Source: Euryodendron excelsum (Eukaryota > Streptophyta > Magnoliopsida > Ericales > Pentaphylacaceae). From it: a DNA stretch of 64,000 nucleotides. Position 1 is the first letter of the stretch; every line of letters begins with the position of its first letter. The position numbers and the translations under genes were made by a program. The stretch spans positions 7,098,501 through 7,162,500 of the forward strand of contig CM065393.1 in the NCBI GenBank assembly GCA_033060915.1, in the 5' to 3' direction. This document shows positions 45,881 to 57,876 of the stretch, piece after piece. A model generated the notes under the pieces. It was not told the origin of the DNA. It searched no databases and saw only the letters and a list, made by a program, of their open reading frames with translations.

Positions 45881-47270
45881 TCATTTTGTTTGAGTAGTTT
45901 CTCTTGCTTATCAACCCTAGTAGTGCCCCTCTCATTTCATTGGTCAATTGATATACATTACCCTCAAAAGGCCTCTTATGTGGTGGTTGGTACGTTTTGT
46001 GTTAAGTTTGATATTATACTACAAGTGGTTATTGATAAGGTTGGTAGGCTTGTGGTTGATATGGTGGAGGAGGTGTTTGGTAGGGTTGAGGATTTTGAAA
46101 TCCTCCTTGATGAGCTTGGGAGTTCGGAGACCCCTCATCCTTTCAAAAGAAATTTAGGTGATCCTTCCACCCCGGATTGTAGGTATTTGAATAGGGGTTA
46201 CCCGTACTCTATTAAATTGGCTAACGACATAAACTTGGCCATGCAAGGGCTACTTGACTCTCGAAATCACAGGACATGATACGCTGTCATGATCCGTGGT
46301 ATCACACACAATATAACTCATATCTTTTACCACCTCAGCCTCTAGAGTACTCACACACTTTGTTTCAAGGGCCTCTAATTTTCTTGCCAAAGTAGCAAGC
46401 TGGGCGTTCACATGTCATTCTCTTTAAGTTGGTACTTCACCCCTTGAAGGAGGGCCGAACCTCGGGATTTTGGGTCCCGGTTGTTGCCTAATCCCAAGTC
46501 AAATTTGCTAGATTGTCAAAATAAGCAAATGCTTCATTGAGTTGTTTATCCACAAACGACCTTGTACATATGGTCTCTGCAAATTGCTTTAATTGAGGTG
46601 TAAGTGAAGTAAAGAAAGTTTGGATGATGTGCCACTCTGGGTAACCATGATGTGGCCAAGCAATTAAGAGGTCCTTGTAACTCTCCCAACAGTGGAAAAA
46701 CAATTCTCCCAATAAATTTGGTGTCTAAGCACCTTGATGCGATTTTTCGAAAAAAATTTCTTTAAAAATTCTCCTTGAAGTATTTGCCATGTATGGATAG
46801 ACAATGGCCTCAAAGAATTAAATCATGACTTGGCTTTATCCTTGTGACAAAAGGGAAAAAGCTTCATGAAGAATATTTCCCTTAGGCATGAGTTATCCAT
46901 CATGAGGAAACATGCATCCTCAAACTTCTTAATAAATGAATAAGGTTGCTCCGAGTCTAACCTATGAAATTCCAGAAGCAACTGCATCATCCCCGGACGG
47001 ATATTTAAAGTATTGTAGTGTGGTCGAAAAACAAGGCATGAAGTAGGAGCTTGTCTTGAGGGATTTATGTAATCCCTCAAGGTTCAATATTTAGGAGCGG
47101 CATGGTCTCTATGAATGCTCCCTCTCTCAAATTTCTCACCCCCTACTTGATTTAGAAGATTAGGCAACACACTACCCATTGGTGGTATAGGCAATCCATC
47201 ATGGTTAGATGGTACAAGATTGGGTAGCCGTGCTCCCCCACCCCCCCCCGGCGGGGTTCATGTTCTCCAT
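45881..47270 (-). pseudogene. Athila-like gag relic
   Basis: A likely start ATG lies at 47270-47268 (MENMNPAGGG). It is followed at once by a C-run (47241-47249) likely to shift the frame. 47080-46823 has the capsid core: NTLNIRPGMMQLLLEFHRLDSEQPYSFIKKFED, MKLFPFCHKDKAKS. 46712-46488 continues WESYKDLLIAWPHHGYPEWH, IIQTFFTSLTPQLKQFAET. The order fits Athila gag. Several stops; not functional. Confidence 0.8.
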
Positions 47271-47793
47271 AGGGATGAATCTTAGGTTGACAATGAGGGG
47301 TAAACCGGGAGTATATGTGTTGATCGGTGACGATGAAGGACTAGAGCTCTCAAGCCTCACAAGATGCCAGTATATATCCCGTGTGAATGATGGCATGCAA
47401 ATGAATGCAACAAATGAGATGTCTAATTCCTTGCAGCACATCATACACAAACATATAAATTCCGGACAATGGCTTTTTCAATATAATTCCGGACAACGGC
47501 TTTTCAATTCCAATCTCCTACTCCATGTGCTCAACTATATCACCAATTCACAATTAAAGCACATTAGCCCACCTCCCACTAATGCTCCTAGCAGAATGCT
47601 ATGTAACCTAATTAACCAAACAAAAGAAACTACCAAGAAGAAAAATAAAAAATCTAGCAAGCATATTCACATAAAGGGTATGAGGGATCAACCTTGGCCT
47701 GAAGCCATAGATGCTTCCCCCGGAGGTGAGTGATAAATTCCCACCTATTTTGTACTTTTTTTCTGTTTTTAATTTTGGTTTTGTTTTGCAAGA

Positions 47794-47811
47794 TCTCCGG
47801 TAATGGCGCTA
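47794..47811 (-). other. Athila-type primer-binding site
   Basis: The minus strand reads TAGCGCCATTACCGGAGA, differing from the Athila/tRNA-Asp type TGGCGCCGTTGCCGGGGA (from memory) at four places, all G to A. Five bases separate it from the 5' LTR. The change type fits decay of methylated cytosines. Confidence 0.7.
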
Positions 47812-47816
47812 AAACT

Positions 47817-48981
47817 TGATTCACTTTCAAATGCACACTCAAGGGCAAGTAGTCGTGCTATAGTTTACCAGTAATGACCAGTTATCGTTTTCCAAAGGGA
47901 TCTACACTAATATAATTTTAAGCACAAAGCAAAAGCAAGTTAGAGCACAATTACATTCAATTGCAAGATAGAGGAAAATCAATCATAAGTAACCAAAATA
48001 AGACTAAAAATCTTTTGGGGGGGTTTTGAGTTGGCTGGTGAACTACACTAACAATTGACATGAAAAGTAAATGACTGTTAACACTAAACTAAAGGAATTA
48101 AAGCGACTCAATTCTACCACTTAGGACACTATGAATTGACAACGAATCAAACAATACTTCATGAACATTAACTACTATGAAGAGGAATTGGAGAATATAT
48201 CAATTCAACCTAATTAAAGTAGATTCAATCAAAGCAAACAACAAGAAATTCAAGTATAGATAAAAAGGAACTAGATACAATTGATTCAACTCATCAATTC
48301 ATACAATGGAATCCCTTCCATGGAACCTTGATTCGGAAGATATGGCCATGAAAACCTTGATTTCTTCTATAATTGGAGTTAGATTCAATAAGGAATTGTA
48401 GTTCCTTGAGAGAAAATCCCAAGTTCATAGACCATGATTACAATCCCAAGAGTTCTAAGTGAGAATCAACTCAAATTAGAGAGGAAGAAACAAATCTAAA
48501 GATATTCAATCAAGATCATGAACTTCCCTTCAAATCCTATGCTTGACACTACTGTAAATTGTCTGGCCTTCATGCCTCTTATCGTCAGGACGATGAAATG
48601 GATCGTCCTGACGCTAACCTTTTCCTTCGAGCTTCATTCCTTCTGAACATCCGGACAATTGAATGTAGCATCCTAACGCTAGGCCATTTCGGGGTCAAAT
48701 AAGCTCTCTAATCGTCAGGACGGTAATCAGGAGTATTCTGACACTAGGCTATTCGAACTCTCTGAGCGTTAGGACATTGAAATCCTCCATATTGGCGATA
48801 ATGTATTTTGACACATTTTTCATTTATGCCCCTTTCGTGGCCTTCTTGGTTGGATAACCTACAAAAAGCAACAAAACTTAGTAACATGAAAATATTATGT
48901 AAAAAGAACTTATTTATGAGAAACTTAACACTAACAAAGCCCAAAATCAAGAGTTTAGATTACACATTTAAAGTGTACTCA
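47817..48981 (-). repeat. 5' LTR of the Athila-like element (1.17 kb)
   Basis: Starts TGATTCACTTTC on the plus strand, as at 5960, and ends GTGTACTCA; a 390-bp and a shorter deletion separate it from the 3' LTR. Shared words include GATATGGCCATGAAAACC and GGGTTTTGAGTTGGCTGGTG. The palindromic array is at 48575-48800. Confidence 0.75.
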
Positions 48982-48986
48982 TGTTA

Positions 48987-49401
48987 CTTGTTAAATCAAA
49001 ACTTACCTTTTATTTTTCCAATTCCTTCTTCTTTTTTATTTTATTTTTTCTTCTAACAACTCAATTCATATTTCAATGTATTGTATGGGGAAAAAATGAG
49101 GCATTTATAAAAAAAAAAATCAGTAACAAATTCAAGCATACAATATATCATCTCCCACCTCGAAGTTTGAAGATACATGATAAGAGAAATAAAGAAATAC
49201 CATTACACCATTAGTGGAGCTCAAATCCATACTTTCCAATCACCAAAAGTAAACAAACAACCTTCCAATTGTTCATATTAGAATAAATCTGGCTTGATAT
49301 TGTGAACTCTTTGTAATGCAGCATAATTACAAGAAAACATTAATACGCTAGAGATTCAAATTTTGATATACATGTTTCGTATATGGTACATGATATTGCC
49401 T
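48987..49401. other. Intergenic, nothing recognised
   Basis: AT-rich, with short T and A runs (49032-49049, 49109-49119). If the feature to the right is a copia 3' LTR this could be its degraded interior, but no domain is readable. Confidence 0.4.
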
Positions 49402-50030
49402 AAGAAGAAAAGATGAAGAAGAGTGTTGGGACTAAATCCACACACAAACGAACAGATCGCGCACTCACTATCTCCAGACATACACTGAAAAGAAAACTAC
49501 ACAGAGAAAATTTTTGTGGTTCGGCACAACCTGGTGCTTACGTCCACGGGCGAGAGAGAACTCTAATAAGAGATACCAGGTTGAGATTAAAGCAACAAAA
49601 ACCAGCAATAATACTTGAGCATAGAAGTAATACCTGCTTCTCTTCTTGAAGGAATCTGAGCCTTGAAGCAATGCTGACTTCCCCGCTCATTATAGTGTCT
49701 TGAACCCTAAAGACAAGTTCGCCTCTCCACTTCCCGATGTTTTTCATTTGCTCCTCCCAGCTCTACAAGCTCTGTCAACATTGCATTCTCGCTAATCTTA
49801 GAATTTTCATAAGTTTCCTCTTTATAAGCAAAACCCATAAATCCTAATCCTTATACAACTAGGAAAATTCTATATATGTTAGATCCCTTATAAGGTACTA
49901 ATCTCTACTACCTGAGCCCAATACATATACAACCAAATAATTGTAGGGGCATGCATAATACAAAACACACAACCAATAACCTTCACCTAGACTTCAATTC
50001 TGCAAACTAGCCTTAAGATAACTCATGTCG
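49402..50030 (+). repeat. Possible Ty1/copia 3' LTR with polypurine tract
   Basis: AAGAAGAAAAGATGAAGAAG (a polypurine tract) at 49403-49422 is followed by TGTTGGGACTAAATCCACAC at 49424. Inside are GTGGTTCGGC and TACGTCCACGGG, words I associate with plant copia LTRs. The right end was not found, so 50030 is a guess. Confidence 0.4.
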
Positions 50031-52970
50031 GTGTCAGTCCTACCGCACATCAAATAGTGAACACTCAAAATAGCATGGTCAGCGACCCATCCTTGAGGTG
50101 CCTTACAAAGATCACCACTTTGCCGACCATTGCTGCATTTACGACTCCACTACTTTTAGAATTCTAAACACCATCCTAAATATACATATGTGCTTATGGA
50201 TGTTGTATGTGCGCAACTGGAGAGATCATCGTTACAGACAAAACCAGAGCTTCCCTATGAACATCTACAAATTTCTGCTCTGTGGACGAATTCCTGGACA
50301 AAGTAGAATTCTCTAGTTTCCAGAATTGTAAATTTCTGTCTCCAAACTTTCCAGATTTTGCTCAAGCTGTGTCTAACGAGGCTTTTTACTTTTCACCTCG
50401 CTCAAGCACAATCCAACGACCCGAAGTGTTCATGATCTACTTCAAGCGCTATCTAGAGAGCAGTAATGGTGCCCAACATTTTCCTTTCCGCAGCATAAAA
50501 AAAAAAATGTTGCCCAACTTTCCAATTTCTTACAATGAAATGGATTCAACATAACTATGAGAAAGGAGAAGACGAAATGATCAAATGTCACTTTGAGTAC
50601 CTAGAGATCTGCAAAGTCTCAAACAAGAAAACCTGTGAAATGCATGTGAGTAATAAAACAATAAACAACTAAAAGTACAAGGTGTATAAAAAAATCTCCC
50701 ATATATAATATTCTCTATCTTCCTCATTAGCAAGCAAACATGTATTTTTCTACTCCTTTCTGCAACGAATTGGCAAAACAAATTTTTAGCGAGAAATTAG
50801 ACTAAACAACAACGATACACAATGGGAGAAACTATTCAAAGAAAATGAATAGAAAACAACTAAAAAAAAAAATAAAGGTGTCTATGCAAATCATCATAAA
50901 CTCAAAAATATCCTTGCACCATGATATAAGAATAAAATTATGCTAAAACCTACTAATGAAGAACTTGATTCAGGAGCTAAATTACAATTCTACAATCTTT
51001 GCACAAGGTGATAAAATTCATAACAAATTCCAAGTGTATGTAACTTAGACTCAATGAATATCCATACTTATTCAAATCATAGTCGTGATCAAGATTATTA
51101 CACCACATTTGAATATTAAAGATCATCACACAATTAGAACTCAAACTCATTAGTTCTCATGCATGTTTGATGCATATCCAAATGGATAATAATGAACCCA
51201 CCCCCCTTCAATATCTCATGAACTCAAGTAAACCATCATTTAAACAATGATTAAAGAATTGAAGCAAGTTATGCAACTAGTCCTTTTGAAAACACACTTT
51301 AGCATATGAAATTAAACATAAATTTCACAAGTCATCAAAGATATACAATAAGAAAACCTTCTTTTATTTTTTAAATTTATTGTTTTTTTTTTCTGTTTTG
51401 CATAATTAAATAAAGCACACATAAAACTCAAAATATAAGATGGAACATACACTAGTGATTGCACTCCAAGAGTGCAATATACATGCCTTAATTAGTTTCC
51501 TATTAAACTTAGATTAAGATTATTTATGTTATTTTGGTCTTATTTAGTTACTAACTTAGTTTTGAACCCTTTTCTTTAATTTAATTTATTTTATTTTATT
51601 GGAGTGTTTTTCTTAAAATTTTTGAACCAAGGTGAGCTTTTCTTTATATGGGTTAACCGTCTTTCTTGTGAATCGATTTCGAACGTCACCAAGTATTATT
51701 ACTACATTACACCCGTATATTGGAGGATATCAATAACACTATTTTAGAGTGATCACCTAGGATTAAAGGATAGAGATGAAAAACATGCTAATACTGTCAG
51801 AATTAGCCTTCACTCAACAAGGCTTCAACTAAAATTCTTTGATGGGATCGCAGAGCATCCAAATAAGATTTTCTTACCACAATAGCCCTAAGCTTAGGAG
51901 CAGCAATGGTCTCATGGGCTTCCCGTTATGTCTTAAGCTTTGCCTTGGCATTGTATCTAGCAAGCGAAGCTGTTCCCGATCTCGCTCAAGTACAATCCGG
52001 CGAGCAGCACTGGTGCCCAATTTACCAGCTGCATTTTGACCTCAAGAACAATCGATTCTTGAAATTTATTAAAATACAACGTTGTATCTGTTCAAGTCTC
52101 TTTTTTTTCTTTTTTTCCAACGCCACAAGAATGCCCTCAATTGCATAACAGAGTAAAAGTTATGACGAAAATACAGAGATTCAGAGATGCCTCTCCATCC
52201 CAGATTTTTCGTAGTTGCATCCCAAAACTCACTTTGAAAAACCTAGCACTTCCCTCGAGTGAATCAATCTCGCAGATTGTGTTTTACCTTATATAACTTA
52301 ATTATAAACTCATAACTATTAATTACAATTAAAGTGATTTTTATTCCCGGAATTCACCCACTAAAATTCACGACACCTTACTATAAGAAGGTACATTTAG
52401 GATGCCCTAAAAGGATGCTAACCATCAAAATTTGCTAAAATAATATAGGTTTGTGTTCTTCGGCTGAACTCTAAGCATTCGTCATTATGGGTTTTTCTTA
52501 AGCAGTCATGCTTGAATATGAGCATACGGAAGTCCCACATCCATGATATCTGATTGGGGCAGAATTACTAAGTTGCAGGACATTCTTAAGGTTCAGAAGT
52601 TCGCCGCCCTCCCATGAGCTGATGTTTTCTACGTAATATAGAAGGGCCTTGAGTTTTCTACCTCATGGATGAAGAAAAGCTGTAATTTTCTCTTATAATG
52701 GTATTACGAAATCTTTCTTGGACCATCATTTTAAGTTATTCTATTTGAAGCTGCATTGTGCATACTGATCCTCAGAATTGACCGAGAATTGAGAGTCATA
52801 CATACAGAAATTAGCAGCAGGATACAAATATGCCCCTGCATGTGTAAATGTATAACTATTAAACCAAATGCAAAATGAAGCCAATGAAAGAACTATAAAC
52901 GGAGCCGAAGAGGAAAGCAGAACAGAGGCAAAGAATGAAGAAAGCGAAAACCAAGTGTCCAGCTCAATTG
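50031..52970. other. Intergenic, mostly unrecognised
   Basis: Two stretches (50380-50485 and 51965-52030) share words such as CTCGCTCAAG.ACAATCC and GGTGCCCAA, so they may be pieces of one decayed repeat. An 80-codon open frame at 51906-52148 includes EQHWCPIYQLHFDLKNN but matches nothing I know. Otherwise AT-rich sequence with no RNA gene. Confidence 0.35.
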
Positions 52971-52975
52971 TCACC

Positions 52976-52978
<3 letters not shown>

Positions 52979-53013
<35 letters not shown>

Positions 53014-53036
53014 ATCTCCCGCGACACGCGCCCCCG

Positions 53037-53132
<96 letters not shown>
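52979..53132 (+). repeat. (TC)n followed by a 96-base C homopolymer
   Basis: (TC)n at about 52979-53007, a short TATC stretch and CGCGACACGCGCCCCCG, then C at every base from 53037 to 53132. Poly-Pro, Ser/Leu and poly-Gly open frames on both strands are products of this tract, not genes. Confidence 0.95.
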
Positions 53133-53135
<3 letters not shown>

Positions 53136-56022
53136 ATACGCAACCCCCACACAAAGGATGTCTCAATACGAAAATATAATATAAGAACACTGATAAACAA
53201 AAACAAGCAATGAAAATGGACAGACAAATAACCAAAAACTTACCATTATGATAAACAAAGCATATGAGTAATAATCCTATTCACAGCGCAACAGTTGGTC
53301 TACTGACCCTCACATGAGAAGAAGAGAGGAAAATGTAGCCAAAGACAACTCGCCGGGGTATGCATGCCGGGCCAGTCAGTCAATTGGCTTGCAGCAAATG
53401 CCGGCAAGTCATCCTTGGCTGCAATAATCTACTCTCCACCTCTTCATGCAAGGATCTCGGACCGTATTTCTCTTGTTCACCCAATGTTTGCAAACATAAT
53501 TTCTCTTGTTCACCTTATAACTTATGCTGTGCGATGGTTTTGAGGTATTTATATAGTTAGGGATGGCTCAGGAAGTACTGAGGTCTCTCAACTTCATATA
53601 TTCTCGGTCTGATAAAAAAAGGGAATAAAATCATGCATTTTTTTTGTGTCATCCAAAGTTGCTTTTGCTTATAAAATCCAAAAGGGAATGAACACTGATA
53701 GCCCCATAAAATCATGCATTTTCTGGTGTCATCCAAAACCTTCCTTTTATGGTTAGTGCAAGTTTTGGCACAACAAAAGATACACGAACCCGTCAATATG
53801 GAATAAAATTGGTTTCCAGCTCTTTGAAATGCATGATTCATGGAAGTGGGAATAGAATCACGAGAGATAGAGAGAGAGAGAGAGAGATCATGCTTGGAGT
53901 ATGATATGTCATTGGTCATTACTTGAAGGAAAATGCTATTTTTCTGAAATTATACAGAAAATCATATTAAAATAATGTATTAACATTTTTACGATTAAGT
54001 ATCATCACGTTGGGTATACATAAATATTATATAAATTTTCTTGTTATATAACCCTCAATTCATTAGTAAGACCAAATACAACAAGATTCGAGGCTCTTAA
54101 ATATTGATTGGATAGAGAAAATCAGAGCCGCATTGCACCATATTTGGTGAACTAATATGTCCACAACTTGGAGTCTAAAGTCCTAACCTCGTTAAAAGCA
54201 AAATACAGCTATCCAACAGTCAGCCAAAAAAAGAGAAAAAGAGAAAAATACCATATCCGAACAATACTAGGTGATTTGATATTTTGTACTGTATTTTATT
54301 TTTTTAGTTATGAATTTTTTTTTTTTGGCTAACCAGGTTTCTGGGATAGCTTATGCGCACTTTAATTATAAGTATAATGTCTCATATTAGGAGGTTGACC
54401 TATTTTAGAGGCATGTCTATCAAAGAAAATGTTAACAGTTTTTTTTACCATATACATGAATCATCGGCAACGATTTTACATCTGTCTAACCCTAAATAGA
54501 AGTTTCTTGGAGGGTATTACTCTCACAAATCAAAATCATCACAACACAACATAATAGAATGTACGGGAGGTTTCATTCCCAGTTCAAATTGGTAAAATTT
54601 TTGTGTATCCAAAATTGCGTCAAGTTACTAATAATCCAAGGGTTTTATAGATTATTTAGGCACAAGTAGAGTTGTAGCGACGCAAGGATAGAGATTAATT
54701 CAGTGGTACTGGTGCCCTCACTCATGATTTAGGTTATAAGTTTGGCTCACCTTTCTCCTTCTCAAGAATCTGGTCCTCCAATGTACCAAAAAAGGCAAAA
54801 AAAAAAAAAAAGGTTATAGCAACCCTTCGTTAATATATAATTAACACTAATTATCAGAAAGTAAAAGCTCAAATGGTCGAGAAACAAGAACCTCTTGTTG
54901 CTGATAGAATCTGGGTCCACATGGGCCAGTAAAAAGCCTAGCATATCTGTGCAAGTGCACTTCATTGCTGAAATCATTCAATTATCATAAAATCCTTTTA
55001 AATAGCAGGTGGCCATGATGTTTATAAAAACGGAATCAATATTTTTAGAATGACAATTCAATAGAATGTTGCATGTGGCATATTGACATCTATAATTTGC
55101 GCGCAGAGAATTAGATTCATCAAACACAATTTGAAAGATGGCATTATTCATGATCGATCCTTTTTTCTTGTACACACGTCTGACCAAGCATCTGATCACC
55201 ATGGAGAAATAGAAATATGGTATTCAAACTAGTGATGAAGGGACACAAAATTGGTCGTCGCGGTACCTATTCTCACAAGTCCACTATTTTTACTTTTAAT
55301 TCATAAAGACAATCGTATCTTTATACTTGCTCAAAAGTACTTAGTCTTCTTTCAAATTCTTTTTTCTTCTTGACGACTGGGGATCACCCAATCATTCTTT
55401 TTCGGGTTTGAGAGAGAGAGAGAGAGAGTAGGCTTTTTTTTTTTTTTTTTCTTCTCATTTTTGGGTTTTATGTTCTTTTTTCTCTAATTTTTATTTTACT
55501 TTTATGGGGACTGAAGCGCAATTAGCTTTCTCACACCAAAGTATTTAAGATATGAGCACTTTTAATGTATGACTTTCACATGTGATCTTGAAGGAAGGAA
55601 TCAAAACATATTACATACCTCATCAAAATTTCAAACTAAGTTGTTAATGCGGAGAAATTTGCACCTTTAATTAGAACAACGTTTTAGAAATAGTTTGTTC
55701 CTTCTTTGCTTTGTATTAGTTTTGCAACTTCTCTACTGTTCTTGAAGCTTGAAGTTCTCAGTTTATGATTTCACACTGAATTCTTGAGGAATAATCACTC
55801 GCGGAGGGAGGAGGCCCCTGAATTTTTTAAAAAATTCCTTATATGCGTATGGCAAGGATATATGTATCATGTTCTTAATCAATATAATTATGCAAAAAAA
55901 GATGTTCGCCACTAAAAAATAGAATATTATGTAATTAAATTGCAGTATTTCCTACCTTGATACCCCCCCGCCCCCCAACACACTCCACACAACAACAACA
56001 CCACATCACCTAAATTTGTAGC
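53133..56022. other. Intergenic with microsatellites
   Basis: (GA)n at 53867-53887 and 55411-55428, an A-run at 54798-54811 and a T-run at 55434-55450. TGCATTTTTTTTGTGTCATCC and CATGCATTTTCTGGTGTCATCC (53633, 53713) repeat a roughly 75-bp unit twice. No coding signal recognised. Confidence 0.4.
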
Positions 56023-56030
56023 TCTGCAAG

Positions 56031-56749
56031 CAGAGACAAAGCCAGGAATTTCTCTTAAAGGAGGCCAAGAAAAGCTCTATAAAAAAATACACCTAATAAT
56101 GCAAGTTACATTTAATTAATCAAAATAAAAAATAACATCAATTCCATCTTAACTAAGATATGACAACAATGTATAATAAAAAAATTAATTTTTTTAATAT
56201 ATATCAAGTGCGTTATCAATCAAAATGATACTCAGCGACACTTCATATAATGAAATTCATCTATGGTTAAATCTCTACTAAACTTCTCAACAATTTCTTT
56301 TTTTCAATATATACAATTAAGACATTTGTAGGACAATCATCTTCTATCTTGTTCTGAAATTTAGTTTTAACCACATTCATAGCCGAGATTGCACATTTCA
56401 TAGTTGCAATAGAAACAGGAAGGTTAAAAATAAGTCTAATCAATCTATAAAGAAAATAGAAACCTACGTTTTTTTTATTAAATTTTACTCTAAACTTAAT
56501 TAATTAGGTATGTGAAAGTATAAAACCTAGGGCACAAACAAAACAAATCACAAAGCATACAAAAAAATAAACCCAAATAGCAACAAAAATGGGCCACAAT
56601 ACAAATTGCACAATATACTAAATATAATTTTTTTTTAAATTAGGAGGGGCCACTTTACTATTTTAAAATTTTTTAGCTTAATTTGTACCACATCTAATGA
56701 GGTTTCTTGAACATTATGGGGGCCTTGCCTATGAATACGTTCGTCCCTG
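56031..56749 (-). mobile_element. hAT (Tip100-like) element, degenerate, near-matching 8-bp TSD
   Basis: Ends are CAGAGACAAAGCCAGGAATT and, read inward from the right, CAGGGACGAACGTATTCATAGG; CAG-starting inverted ends of this kind are typical of the Tip100 branch. Flanks TCTGCAAG (56023-56030) and TACGCAAG (56750-56757) agree at 6 of 8 bases. It contains a transposase relic. Confidence 0.65.
56212..56450 (-). pseudogene. hAT transposase dimerisation-domain relic
   Basis: Minus-strand translation gives LPVSIATMKCAISAMNVVK, KFQNKIEDDC and LIVYIEKK, then a frameshift. This matches the C-terminal hAT dimerisation region (usual form LPVSTATTERAFSAMK...LRNKM.D..L...L..YIE). Only the final ~80 residues remain; the zinc finger and catalytic core are gone. 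Confidence 0.7.
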
Positions 56750-56757
56750 TACGCAAG

Positions 56758-57876
56758 GATGATCTCATTGAAATAGAGAGGAAGCTCTCAAATCACTGAA
56801 GTGTTCAAAGATATTCTATGTGATTTCCCATTAATCTACTGCTAAATTGACTAAGGAGTAGCATTTTCATCCTCATATATCGTTGGTAGTGTTATGCTTT
56901 TAGAAAACAAAAAATTGGTCCGTTGAAGGTAATCTTTTATAAGCCAATAGCTCTAACTCTAGAGATAAAAGTAGATATGTTTGACTATAAAAGTAGGACC
57001 ATCCGATCACCTACAAATCAGAGCCCACTCTTCCATTAGGCCAACTAAGCCATCGCGTAGGGGCCCTCTAATTATTTAACGCCTCAAAATTTTTTAAAAT
57101 GTAATAAAGTTTTATATAATTTTTACATTATTTTTATATAAGTTATTTTTTAAAAAAAGGGAGTTCAGTTTTTGAATGCCCTAATTTTTTTTTAAAACCT
57201 AGTAGGGTCCTATATAGTTTTTACATCTTTAGGTTAAAAAAAAGGCCTACATCCAAAAGGAAAGGAAATTGTCTTTTAGAAAAAGAGAATCGAAAACGTA
57301 GTGCACTAATGAATTTCAAAAGAAAAAAAACTTCTGTTTGATAAATAATTAGTATACTCTGCAAATAAATTTTTTTTAAAGGCCCTTAAAATATTAAAAC
57401 ATTATATACTACAGTCAAAGTCAAATATAGTTTTCACAATAAAAAATTGCTTTAACTTAAGTGATGAAAGACGATTCATTAGAAAAAAGAATATGAAACC
57501 AACTCACCTAGTTAACTTAAAAAAATATATTAGCTTAACAAAAAATTATACAAATAAATTTTTTTTAGAGGCTTCAAACTTTTTAAAACCTTACATAGTT
57601 TTAATGCTCTATGTAGTTTTACTATTTTTTTATTTTTATTTTTAGAAAAAGAGGCCTTGATTTAGATGAGAAAATGACCGCTGTAAAATAATAACCACAA
57701 AATTAGAACACTAGTAAACTTTAGAAGAAAAAACACCAGTTTACAAAATAAAATAATTTTTATAAAATATTTATGATAATATTAAACAAATATAAAAAGT
57801 CTCATTTAAAATTATTGCTTAAGACCTCAAATCATGTCAAGCCACCCTGCTACAAATTTCATGCATATCATTATCA
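56758..57876. other. AT-rich intergenic with degenerate repeats
   Basis: A loosely repeated pattern (AGGGGCCCTCTAATTATT, GCCTCAAAATTTTTTAAAA, GCCCTTAAAATATTAAAAC, GGCTTCAAACTTTTTAAAAC) recurs near 57055, 57178, 57380 and 57570. It may be a decayed tandem duplication. No coding signal. Confidence 0.35.

Larger units (their letters stand above)
5955..48986 (-). mobile_element. Athila-like Ty3/gypsy element, split by about 30 kb of nested insertions
   Basis: Two LTRs of one family face the right way. The 3' LTR is 5960-7571, with a polypurine tract on its inner side. The 5' LTR is 47817-48981, with a primer-binding site on its inner side. Neither has another partner in the window. The 5 bases outside them are TGCTA (5955-5959) and TGTTA (48982-48986), one transition apart. 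Gag-pol on the same strand fills 41.8-47.3 kb and has Athila-type sequence (family knowledge). Joining the two ends into one element is inference from orientation, family match and the near-match duplication; two separate broken elements are the alternative. Confidence 0.65.

Noticed and set aside
51839..52148. Possible exon (frame with EQHWCPIYQLHFDLKNN)
   Set aside because: No family recognised, no splice context, and part of the sequence recurs at 50380-50485, so it is probably decayed repeat.
52741..53235. Open frames with poly-Gly, poly-Pro and Ser/Leu runs
   Set aside because: Products of the C homopolymer and TC microsatellite.
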